NCBI GenBank assembly: GCA_035620975.1
Contig: DASPFV010000085.1
Span: 1 to 36,227, forward strand
DNA: 36,227 nucleotides
Source of the DNA: DASPFV01 sp035620975
GTDB taxonomy: Bacteria; Acidobacteriota; Vicinamibacteria; Vicinamibacterales; 2-12-FULL-66-21
Direction of reading: 5' to 3'
The notes under the pieces were generated by a model. The model had not been told where the DNA came from and searched no databases. It worked only from the letters and a program-made list of their open reading frames with translations. Positions 1 to 6,833 of this stretch are shown one piece after another. Both the position numbers and the translations under genes were made by a program. Every line of letters begins with the position of its first letter. Within the stretch, counting starts at the first letter, position 1.

Positions 1-217
1 GCTCGGTCAGCTCGTACCAGCGCGTCTCCTGCTCGGCACAGAAGTACGGCCCGTAGAACAGCTCCTGTAGGCAGAGGATCTTCACCTTCTGCCGCGCGGC
101 CTCGGCGATAAGGGTCGCGTGCCGGTCGATCATCGCCTTGCGGATTGCCGCCAGCGGGCGATCGGGGCCGAGCACGTTGCGTGTCTGGATGAGGCCGCAG
201 CGGACCGCGCGGGGCAT
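1..217 (-). CDS. Nitrilase-superfamily amidohydrolase, N-terminal fragment (beta-ureidopropionase / N-carbamoylputrescine amidase-like)
   Basis: The gene runs off the left edge; only the first 72 codons are visible from the ATG at 217. The protein begins MPRAVRCGLIQTRN and reaches CLQELFYGPYF near residues 53-63. In the nitrilase/C-N hydrolase superfamily the Glu of such an 'L-Q-E' segment is the first member of the Glu-Lys-Cys triad, and the FYGPYF continuation is typical of carbamoyl-amide hydrolases acting on N-carbamoyl-beta-amino acids or N-carbamoylputrescine. There is no signal peptide, so it should be cytosolic. The Lys and Cys of the triad lie outside the window, so activity and exact substrate cannot be judged. 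The adjacent pagL-like gene (end 253) is on the same strand, 35 bp upstream. Confidence 0.8.
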   Translation of the reverse strand, partial: MPRAVRCGLIQTRNVLGPDRPLAAIRKAMIDRHATLIAEAARQKVKILCLQELFYGPYFCAEQETRWYELTE

Positions 218-252
218 GGGAAGAGGGCTCCTGCAGCGGAGTATCTCACGTT

Positions 253-843
253 TCAGAACCCAATCAGCACACCCACGTAGGGGCCGATCGTCTCGATATC
301 CGGGTTGCGCGCGCGACCGGCCAGGCCGCCATTGGAGATGTGCAGCAGCCGCAGCCCCGAGAGGACGTGCAGATCGGTCCCGAGCCGGACCGTCACGCCG
401 AGCCCCCCCTGGGCGAGGTAATTGAAACGCGTTCCGCGCGGGGGGACGAGCGTATCGGCCTGAGCGACCCCGACGTCCCCCTCCCAGAAGACGGTCCAGC
501 GCGGGCCCCGGTAGATTCGTCCCCGTGCGCCGATCGTGGCTCCCAGCACGAAGCCGTCCGGCCCGCGCTGCCCGACATACGAGAGCATCCCCCGCACGAC
601 GATGGCGACGCCCTTGCCGAGGCCGTAGGCGATACCGGGCACGATCGCCGACAGCTCTTCCCGCGAGCCGTTGTAGTTCCACGCTTCCAGCGCGCCGCCG
701 AGGCTCACCTCCATCTGCCAGCTCCCGCGCGAGAACGGGTCCGGCACCCGCGGCTGGCGCTCCTGGGCGGTCGCGACCCAGGGCACGCCGGCGAGGACTG
801 CGGTCAGAAGGAGGGGGCGTGTCGCCCGGGCCGCGAGATTCAA
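253..843 (-). CDS. PagL-like outer-membrane lipid A deacylase (acyloxyacyl hydrolase family)
   Basis: 196-residue protein with a signal peptide (residues 1-27, ending VATAQ) followed by alternating beta-strand sequence and a C-terminal Phe, as in outer-membrane barrels. Near the C-terminus it carries LLHISNGG (His168, Ser170) and NPDIETIGPYVG (Glu184). PagL enzymes use a His-Ser-Glu arrangement in an H-x-S-N context to remove the 3-O-acyl chain of lipid A, so the role inferred is LPS remodelling in the outer membrane. Length matches exported PagL proteins. The start is uncertain: no ATG precedes the signal peptide, so the TTG at 843 is chosen because it places a short Arg-containing n-region before the hydrophobic core; no good ribosome-binding site is visible. 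Its start lies only 18 bp from the start of the divergent gene at 862. Confidence 0.72.
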   Translation of the reverse strand: MNLAARATRPLLLTAVLAGVPWVATAQERQPRVPDPFSRGSWQMEVSLGGALEAWNYNGSREELSAIVPGIAYGLGKGVAIVVRGMLSYVGQRGPDGFVLGATIGARGRIYRGPRWTVFWEGDVGVAQADTLVPPRGTRFNYLAQGGLGVTVRLGTDLHVLSGLRLLHISNGGLAGRARNPDIETIGPYVGVLIGF

Positions 844-861
844 CCGCGATATCGTATCCCG

Positions 862-1938
862 GTGCGTCGGCGCCCCCTGGCCTGCGTCCTGAGCTTCGCT
901 CTGTCGTGCGCAGCCTTCGCGGATCTTCACGCCCAGACCCCGGTGACCCTCACGGCGGAGGCGCTGTTCTACGGCGACAACACGGAGTTCCAGAACCCAT
1001 TCCGGGAAGGGGAGACGCTCCTCGGCGCGGCGGTCCGTGCAGGCGTGGAGTTCGAACTCGCGCCGCGCGTGACCTTCAGGCTCGGCGCCTTCGGGAATCA
1101 GCGGTTCGGCAGCGAGGACGCGTTCGAGCAGGTCCGGCCCGTCATCGCGCTCGAAGTGCGCGGCCGGCGATCCGCCTTCATCTTCGGCACGCTGCCCGCA
1201 CCGCGCGTGGGCGATCCGCCGGGCCCGGACCGGACCGGGCCGCACGGCCTGCTGCCGCCGCTGCAGCGCGAGACGCTGGCATTCGAGCGGCCGTACGAAG
1301 CGGGGCTGATGTGGACGTCCGGCGGAGCGGCGTTCCGGCACGAAGCCTGGGTGCACTGGCAGCGGCTGAACACCGCCGGGCATCGAGAGCGCCTCGACGC
1401 TGGCGCGGCGGGCTCGGTCCGCCTCGACGCGGCCTGGTCGATCCCGTTCCAGTACCACGTCGTCCACGAAGGCGGGCAACTGTTCGCCTCCGGCCCGGTG
1501 GCCGACAGCCACGCGGCGGCGCTCGGCCTCGCACTCACCGGCAAGCCGGGCGGGTTCGACGCCGTCTCGCTCGAGATGTATGTCGCTGGGTCCCGCTTCG
1601 TCCCGGACCGCGAACAGCCGGAGCGGAGCCGCAGCGGCGCCGGGTTCTTCTCGCGCGCCTCGCTCGAACGCGCGCAGTGGCGCGGGCACCTGATCGTCTG
1701 GCGGGGCGACGACTACGTGAAGGACGAGGGCGATCCGAACTACCTCGCCGTCCGGCGGGACGGTTCACGGTATCGGGGCGTGCGGGACTACGCGGAAGCC
1801 GGTGTCACGCGCACGTTCAGGCCCGCTGCGGGCGTGAGGCTGGAGGCCTCGGCGCGGATTCACCGCGTCGAGGATCACTACGAGTACTCGTACCGCATCG
1901 TCGGCGTGGCGACCGCGAGGGTGCGGTTGCGGCCCTGA
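862..1938 (+). CDS. Predicted outer-membrane beta-barrel protein, function unknown
   Basis: 358 residues from a GTG start. Residues 1-25 form an Arg-rich n-region, a hydrophobic core and a cleavage site near ADLHAQ, a clear signal peptide. The rest is rich in aromatic residues alternating with charged ones, and ends in amphipathic strands (EYSYRIVGVATARVRLRP), which suggests a barrel in the outer membrane. I do not recognise a named family. The longer open frame upstream (from 340) is rejected because it runs antisense through the pagL-like gene and would bury the signal peptide. Divergent from the lipid A deacylase; converges with the barrel gene ending at 1950. Confidence 0.65.
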   Translation: MRRRPLACVLSFALSCAAFADLHAQTPVTLTAEALFYGDNTEFQNPFREGETLLGAAVRAGVEFELAPRVTFRLGAFGNQRFGSEDAFEQVRPVIALEVRGRRSAFIFGTLPAPRVGDPPGPDRTGPHGLLPPLQRETLAFERPYEAGLMWTSGGAAFRHEAWVHWQRLNTAGHRERLDAGAAGSVRLDAAWSIPFQYHVVHEGGQLFASGPVADSHAAALGLALTGKPGGFDAVSLEMYVAGSRFVPDREQPERSRSGAGFFSRASLERAQWRGHLIVWRGDDYVKDEGDPNYLAVRRDGSRYRGVRDYAEAGVTRTFRPAAGVRLEASARIHRVEDHYEYSYRIVGVATARVRLRP

Positions 1939-1949
1939 CGGCTGAAGTC

Positions 1950-2549
1950 CTACGGACGGATGACGACGCCGACCGACGCTGTCCAGAAGCTGAGATTGGC
2001 GCGGTCGCCCACCGCGAGCCCGAAGTCTCTGGGCTGCAGCCGGAAGTACCGTACGTCGAATCGCAGCCCGGTCTGGTTGGTCAGGAACCCGACGGCGCCT
2101 CCCCCGACGTTGTATCCAAGACCGTTCAGACGGAACGAGAACACCTGCGTCTGCTCGTCCATGGCCGATCGCAGCAGCCCGAGTCCGCCCGACACGAACG
2201 GCCGGAGGCCGTACTCGTTCCAGCTCCGCGGCGCGGCGATCACGACGTTGCCCATGAGCGCCATCTGATAGGAGCTCGAGACCAGCCCGAGGCCCTCCCG
2301 CTGGAAGAACGAGGGGGTGAACAGGAACACGCCCTCCAGCCCCAGAGGGCCTTCGCCCAGCACGGCCACCGCACCGCCGAAGTGCCAGTGCGCCTTGTCG
2401 GCCGCCTGTTCCAGATCCGGCAGCGTAAAACTGCTGCCGAATGTCTGTCCGATGAACGGGGTCAGGTGCCACTCTGCGCGTGCGGGTGCGGCAGCCGCCG
2501 GCAGAACGACGAGGACGAGGGTGAGGACTCGTGTCGCGACGCGCGGCAC
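1950..2549 (-). CDS. Small outer-membrane beta-barrel protein
   Basis: 199 residues from a GTG at 2549. A signal peptide (residues 1-22, VLTLVLVVLPAAAAPARA) is followed by EWHLTPFIGQTFGSSF and repeated Gly/aromatic strands such as LRPFVSGGLGLL and FDVRYFRLQPRDF, the pattern of OmpW/OmpA-like 8-stranded barrels. The start lies 5 bp after the stop of the beta-lactamase-fold gene (2555-3634), so the two are probably one operon with coupled translation. The longer frame upstream overlaps that gene antiparallel in phase and is not favoured. Specific function unknown; a role as outer-membrane partner of the upstream secreted protein is inference from operon position only. Confidence 0.68.
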   Translation of the reverse strand: MPRVATRVLTLVLVVLPAAAAPARAEWHLTPFIGQTFGSSFTLPDLEQAADKAHWHFGGAVAVLGEGPLGLEGVFLFTPSFFQREGLGLVSSSYQMALMGNVVIAAPRSWNEYGLRPFVSGGLGLLRSAMDEQTQVFSFRLNGLGYNVGGGAVGFLTNQTGLRFDVRYFRLQPRDFGLAVGDRANLSFWTASVGVVIRP

Positions 2550-2554
2550 GTGGA

Positions 2555-3634
2555 TCAGCCGAGGAGTCTGAGGAACACGATGGCGAACACCGATCGGGTC
2601 ACGTCTCCCTGGTGTAGCTCGTACGGCGCCGTCAAGCCGTCGCTGTTGGCGAGGAGGATGAGCGTCAGCCGCTTCGCGGGCAGCTTGATCATCAGGGACG
2701 AGTACGCGTTCGGCACCAGGCCGAAGTGCCACACGACCGGCTGGCCCTGATAGGTCTGCACGAACCAGCCGAGACCTGCCGGGTTGAACCCGAGCTCGCC
2801 GCCTCCGGCGGCGTTCCGCCAGGCCGCCGCGCGGGTGTCCTCGAGGAGGAGCACCGAGTCCAGGGCCGCATCGAACTGGGCGAGATCGCGTGCGCTCGCG
2901 ACGAGCCCCGTCGCGGCGTTGATGCCCTCCGGTGGCTGCGGCAGCTCGCTGCGGGCCGCGCGCCGGCGCTTGTCTACGCGATAGGGGACGGCCATACGGT
3001 CGAGCACGGCGGCATACCGATCGAGCGCGGCGGGCTCGAAGAGTCCCTCGGGCACGACCGTGCGGTCGCGAAGATCGCGGCCCGGCACGGAATCGATCAT
3101 CGCCAGCCGGTCGAGAATCCGGTGGGCGACCGTCTTGCGATACGGCTGGGGCGCACACCACTCGACAGCATTCGTGAGGTGAGAGTACCGCTCCGGGTTG
3201 TACGTAAAGGTGGCCCCCGGCGTGCCCTCGGACGTGTGGCTGACGAGATGGCGCAGCGTTGCCGTCGGCTCGGGGAGGGTGACACCGTACTGGCGGGCCT
3301 GGTCATCCAGGTCGAACCTGCGGTATTCGACACACTGCAGCAGGAGCACGGCGGCGAGAGTCTGGCTCAGGTCGGCGACCGGATAGGGCGTGTCCGGCGT
3401 GGCGTGGATGCGGGCTTCGAGGTTCTGAAATCCGAACCCGCGCTCCCAGATCAGCTGCCCGTCCTGCACGAGCGCCGCGGAGAGCCCCGGGATCCCTGCC
3501 TGCTGCCGCAGGGCCTCGAGGTAGGCCTCGAACGGCGGGGTCATCACGGCATCCTGGGGCGGATTCTGGCCGCCCTGTGGGACAGCCATGCCCAGCAGCA
3601 GAAATAGGACGCCCGCAGTCAGTGGCTTCCGCAT
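2555..3634 (-). CDS. Secreted beta-lactamase-fold (serine hydrolase, class C/PBP-like) protein with a degenerate active site
   Basis: 359 residues from the ATG at 3634, with a signal peptide in residues 1-20. The family outline is clear: IPGLSAALVQDGQLIWERGFGFQNLEA (49-75), the segment before the first helix (80-100), LRHLVSHTSEG (127-137), ATGLVASARDLAQFDAAL (241-258), GLGWFV (287-292) and WHFGLVPNAYSS (302-313). The S-x-x-K motif, where the family has a sequence like ASVSKT, reads ADLSQT: the nucleophile position is Asp88 and the general-base Lys is Gln91. The Y-x-N motif reads Tyr145-Asn-Pro. Only the third motif (His303-Phe-Gly) persists. This points to a pseudoenzyme, perhaps a peptidoglycan- or ligand-binding protein. 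It is co-transcribed with the barrel gene just downstream and divergent from a histidine kinase. Confidence 0.78.
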   Translation of the reverse strand: MRKPLTAGVLFLLLGMAVPQGGQNPPQDAVMTPPFEAYLEALRQQAGIPGLSAALVQDGQLIWERGFGFQNLEARIHATPDTPYPVADLSQTLAAVLLLQCVEYRRFDLDDQARQYGVTLPEPTATLRHLVSHTSEGTPGATFTYNPERYSHLTNAVEWCAPQPYRKTVAHRILDRLAMIDSVPGRDLRDRTVVPEGLFEPAALDRYAAVLDRMAVPYRVDKRRRAARSELPQPPEGINAATGLVASARDLAQFDAALDSVLLLEDTRAAAWRNAAGGGELGFNPAGLGWFVQTYQGQPVVWHFGLVPNAYSSLMIKLPAKRLTLILLANSDGLTAPYELHQGDVTRSVFAIVFLRLLG

Positions 3635-3713
3635 CCCCGTCAGATCCGGAAGCCCAAGTGTAACTCTGATGGGCCCCGGCGTGCGACGGGGTGCGCAGCC
3701 TGGGGCGGGTAGC

Positions 3714-3729
3714 CCGGTCCGCGGGCCGG
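3714..3729. promoter_or_regulatory. 16-bp GC palindrome in the divergent spacer before the histidine kinase
   Basis: CCGGTCCGCGGGCCGG matches its own reverse complement at 7 of 8 pairs. It lies in the 138-bp spacer between the divergent beta-lactamase-fold gene (start 3634) and the sensor kinase (start 3773). It could be an operator, but GC palindromes arise easily at this base composition. Confidence 0.2.
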
Positions 3730-3772
3730 CTGGAGCTTGTGGGGGGTCGCGGCCGCTGCTACCGTTGGCTTC

Positions 3773-4843
3773 ATGCTTCGGGGCGCGACCGCGGCGAACG
3801 GGGGTTCCCGGCCCGAAATCAGCGACGTCTGGCCCCGCCTTCTCCTGAGCCCCGTCCTCGGCGTCCTCATCCCCAATCTCTCCGGCCTGATCGACCACGG
3901 GCGCCACGGTACGGCCGGGCTCGCCGGAAGCTACCTCTACTTCGCGCTCGTGGCGTTCGTGATCTGGGAGGGCAATCGCCGGATCTACTTCCGGCTCCAG
4001 CGGCGGGAGGACTGGCTGCGGCACCCGTGGCGGCGGATCGCCCGCGTCCTGGCCGCGATTGTGCTGTTCACGCTGCCGACGGCTGCCTTCCTGCTCCGGC
4101 TCTGGCAGGTCACCACTGGAGACCCGGGTACGAGCGCCTACGCCCTGCCCATGGCGCTGCTCGCGATCGTCACCGCGGTGACGGTGATTACCCACGGGTA
4201 CGAAACAGCGTTCCTGCTGCACGACTGGGAGACCGACCGGCTTCGGCAGGCGCGCGCCGAGCAGGCGCGCCTCCAGGCCGAGCTCGATGCGCTCGGCCGC
4301 GAGGTGGACCCGCACTTCCTGTTCAACAGCCTCAACGCGCTGGTGCACCTGGTCGAGCAGCGCAGCGAGGCCGCGGTGCCGTTCGTGACGGCGCTCGGCG
4401 ACGCCTATCGGTACGTGCTGGAAGCGCGGGGGCGTCGACTCGTGCCGGTGTCGGCAGAGCTCGAGGCGCTGCGCCAGCACGAGACGCTCGCCCGCCTGCA
4501 GTACGGGGGGCACGTCGTGCTCACGGTGGACGTGGACGACGCGGCGTCGCGCCTCGCGATCCCGCCGGTCACGCTCGGCGAGCTGTTCCAGAACGCCATC
4601 AAGCACAACGAGGCGAGCGAGGCGAATCCGCTCCGCGTGAGCGTCGTCGGGCGGGATACCAGCCTGGCGTTCGCGAGCGATCTCCGCCCCGCGAGGACGG
4701 CGGCGGCGGCCTCCACCGGTATCGGTCTCGCCAACCTCGCTCAGCGGTATCGCCTGGCCACGGGCCGGGAGATCACCTGGGGGCGGGAGGGGGATCGCTG
4801 GGTCGTGCGACTCCCGCTCGTCGCCGACGGCACCGGGCACTGA
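3773..4843 (+). CDS. LytS/YehU-type membrane sensor histidine kinase
   Basis: 356 residues from the ATG at 3773; a TTG at 3737 would add 12 residues. The N-terminal half has about four hydrophobic segments (roughly 20-40, 50-65, 88-112 and 122-142), followed by a charged coiled stretch (150-175). VDPHFLFNSLNALVHL (179-194) is the phospho-acceptor box of the His_kinase (LytS/YehU) family with His181. LFQNAIKHNE is the ATP-binding N box and TGIGLANLAQRYRL the G box. These kinases normally pair with a LytTR response regulator encoded next to them; none is present, and the downstream neighbour is on the opposite strand. The stop lies 1 bp from the stop of the convergent pepF gene. Its divergent position suggests, without proving, control of the 3634-1950 operon. 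Confidence 0.88.
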   Translation: MLRGATAANGGSRPEISDVWPRLLLSPVLGVLIPNLSGLIDHGRHGTAGLAGSYLYFALVAFVIWEGNRRIYFRLQRREDWLRHPWRRIARVLAAIVLFTLPTAAFLLRLWQVTTGDPGTSAYALPMALLAIVTAVTVITHGYETAFLLHDWETDRLRQARAEQARLQAELDALGREVDPHFLFNSLNALVHLVEQRSEAAVPFVTALGDAYRYVLEARGRRLVPVSAELEALRQHETLARLQYGGHVVLTVDVDDAASRLAIPPVTLGELFQNAIKHNEASEANPLRVSVVGRDTSLAFASDLRPARTAAAASTGIGLANLAQRYRLATGREITWGREGDRWVVRLPLVADGTGH

Positions 4844-4844
4844 G

Positions 4845-6740
4845 CTACGACTTCAGCAGCTTCTCCATCTCGTCCATCACCCGGTTCATCTTCCGCATCG
4901 TCGCCTCGAGCGGCTCGTCGCTCGTCATGTCCACGCCGGCGTCCTTCAGGAGATCGATGGGATACTTCGAGCCGCCCGATCCGAGGAAGGTGAGATATCT
5001 CGCGGTGGCGGCGGCATCCCCGGCCATCACCTTCTCGGCCAGGGCGACCGACGCGGTGAAGGACGTGGCGTACTGGAACACGTAGAAGTTCCGGTAGAAG
5101 TGCGGGATGAACACCCACTCGTGGGCGATGTACGGATCGACGACCGTCACCCCCTTGTCGTGCCCGTAGTACTTCCTCGTGATCTCCGCGTACAGATCGT
5201 CGAGCACTTCACCCGTGAGCGGCTGGCCCTTCTCGGCCATCTGGTGCGCCCGAAGCTCGAACTCGGCGAACTGGGTCTGCCGGAACACCGTGCCCTTGAT
5301 GTTCTCGAGGTAGTTGCCGAGCAGCGACAGGCGGGTCTGATCGTCCTCGATGGTTTCGAGCATGTGCGCGATGAGGAGCTCTTCGTTGAACGTGGAGGCC
5401 ACCTCGGCGACGAAGATCGGATAGGAGGCGGTCGGGTAGGGCTGCTGCTTGTTCGAGAAAAAGCTGTGCATCGTGTGGCCCAGCTCGTGCGCGAGCGTGC
5501 TCACGTCCGTGTACTTGCCGTTGAAGTTCAGGAGCATGTACGGGTGGACGTCGTACGCGCCGCCGTTCGAATAGGCGCCCGCGCGCTTGCCGTCGTTCGG
5601 GAGGAAGTCCGTCCAGCGCTCCGTGAATGCCCGCTTCGAGGCGGCGGCGTACTCCGGCCCGAGCGGCGCCAGCGAGGCCATCACGTGCCGCTGCGCCTCT
5701 TCGACGGTGTAGGTGAGGTCTACCGAGGCGACGAGCGGCGCGTACAGGTCGTAGTAATGCAGCTCGGGCAGCTTCATCATGCGCCTGCGCAGCTGCAGGT
5801 AGCGATGGAAGGTGGGCAGGTGGCGGTTCACCCCGTCCACCAGCCGGGTGTACACCGACGTCGGGATGTTGGCCCCGTCCAGCGCGCCGTCCAGCGCGGA
5901 CTCGTACTTCCGCGTGCGCGCGTAGAACACGTCCGACTGGATCTGCGCCCCCAGCGTCGTGCCGAAGGTGCCGCGGAACTTCCCGAGCGCGCCGAAGAAC
6001 TCCGACATGACCTTCTGCCGGTCGTCGCGGTTCGGCAGCATCCGCATGACGCTGAACGCGGCGCTGTCGAGCCGCACCTGCTTCCCGTCGCTGAGCGTGA
6101 CGGTCGGATACGGGAAGTCGGCGTCGGACAGCACGCCGTAGATCGTGGACGGCGCGCTCGCCATCACGCCCGACCCGGCGAGCAGCCGTTCCTCGGCATC
6201 CGTGAGGGTGTGGGACGCGCGGCGCTGGATGTCGTCGAGATAAAAGCGGTAGACCTTCAGCCGCGGCTCCTTCGCGACGAAACCGTCGATGGTCGCGCGC
6301 CCCAGCTTCAGGATCTCGGGCTCGATGTAGGCCGCCTCCGCGCCGAACTGCGCGCCGATCTGGACCATCTCCTGCTGCAGGCCCTGATACTTCTGCACGC
6401 GCGTGTCCTGGTCCGACATCATGCTGGCGTAGACGTAGACGCGCGACAGCTCCTTGGAGAGGCGTGTGCCCAGCTCCAGCGCGTCCGCGAGCCGCGAGGC
6501 CGACTGGCCGAGCGTCCCCTTGAACTGCCCGATCTTCGGCAGCTCGGCGACCAGGGCGTTCTTGGCCTGCTCCCAGGCCGCGTCCGACGGGAAGATGTGG
6601 GTCAGGTCCCACTTGAACTTGTCGGGGATCTTCGCGCGGTCGCGCTCCTGCGCCGAGACGACGAGCGACACGAGCGACAGGAGGAGCGCGGCGGCGAGGG
6701 CAGCGGCACAGGACGAGGCGAGTCGCGGGGTTCGGCGCAT
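4845..6740 (-). CDS. pepF: Secreted M3-family oligoendopeptidase F-like zinc metallopeptidase
   Basis: 631 residues from the ATG at 6740, preceded by a GAGGAG ribosome-binding site. A signal peptide covers residues 1-30 (ending VVSAQE), unusual for this mostly cytosolic family and implying periplasmic or extracellular peptide degradation. The N-terminal domain carries the PepF hallmark IPDKFKWDLTHIFPSD. The catalytic region has TLAHELGHTMHS with His418, Glu419 and His422, followed by FVAEVASTFNEELL, where Glu446 should be the third zinc ligand. Length fits the 600-residue PepF/M3B group. The three downstream-oriented genes on this strand (acylase, kinase-like, YpfJ) are also exported or membrane-anchored, so the region is biased toward envelope peptide and amide hydrolysis. 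Confidence 0.93.
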   Translation of the reverse strand: MRRTPRLASSCAAALAAALLLSLVSLVVSAQERDRAKIPDKFKWDLTHIFPSDAAWEQAKNALVAELPKIGQFKGTLGQSASRLADALELGTRLSKELSRVYVYASMMSDQDTRVQKYQGLQQEMVQIGAQFGAEAAYIEPEILKLGRATIDGFVAKEPRLKVYRFYLDDIQRRASHTLTDAEERLLAGSGVMASAPSTIYGVLSDADFPYPTVTLSDGKQVRLDSAAFSVMRMLPNRDDRQKVMSEFFGALGKFRGTFGTTLGAQIQSDVFYARTRKYESALDGALDGANIPTSVYTRLVDGVNRHLPTFHRYLQLRRRMMKLPELHYYDLYAPLVASVDLTYTVEEAQRHVMASLAPLGPEYAAASKRAFTERWTDFLPNDGKRAGAYSNGGAYDVHPYMLLNFNGKYTDVSTLAHELGHTMHSFFSNKQQPYPTASYPIFVAEVASTFNEELLIAHMLETIEDDQTRLSLLGNYLENIKGTVFRQTQFAEFELRAHQMAEKGQPLTGEVLDDLYAEITRKYYGHDKGVTVVDPYIAHEWVFIPHFYRNFYVFQYATSFTASVALAEKVMAGDAAATARYLTFLGSGGSKYPIDLLKDAGVDMTSDEPLEATMRKMNRVMDEMEKLLKS

Positions 6741-6833
6741 GAAAGCTCCTCTTGCGGACCAGGACCAGACCAGACCCTCTGACGATACCGCGAAGCGGCG
6801 CCGGGGCGCACGGGAAGGGACGGGGCGCGAGAA

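Noticed and set aside
2458..2467. Third copy of the palindromic element (GGGGTCAGGT)
   Set aside because: Only 10 nt match, lying inside a coding region with no inverted arm nearby; expected by chance.
525..2750. 741-residue plus-strand open frame
   Set aside because: Arg/Pro/Ala-rich low-complexity translation with no domain; it runs antisense or out of phase through well-supported barrel and hydrolase genes. Typical GC-rich shadow frame.
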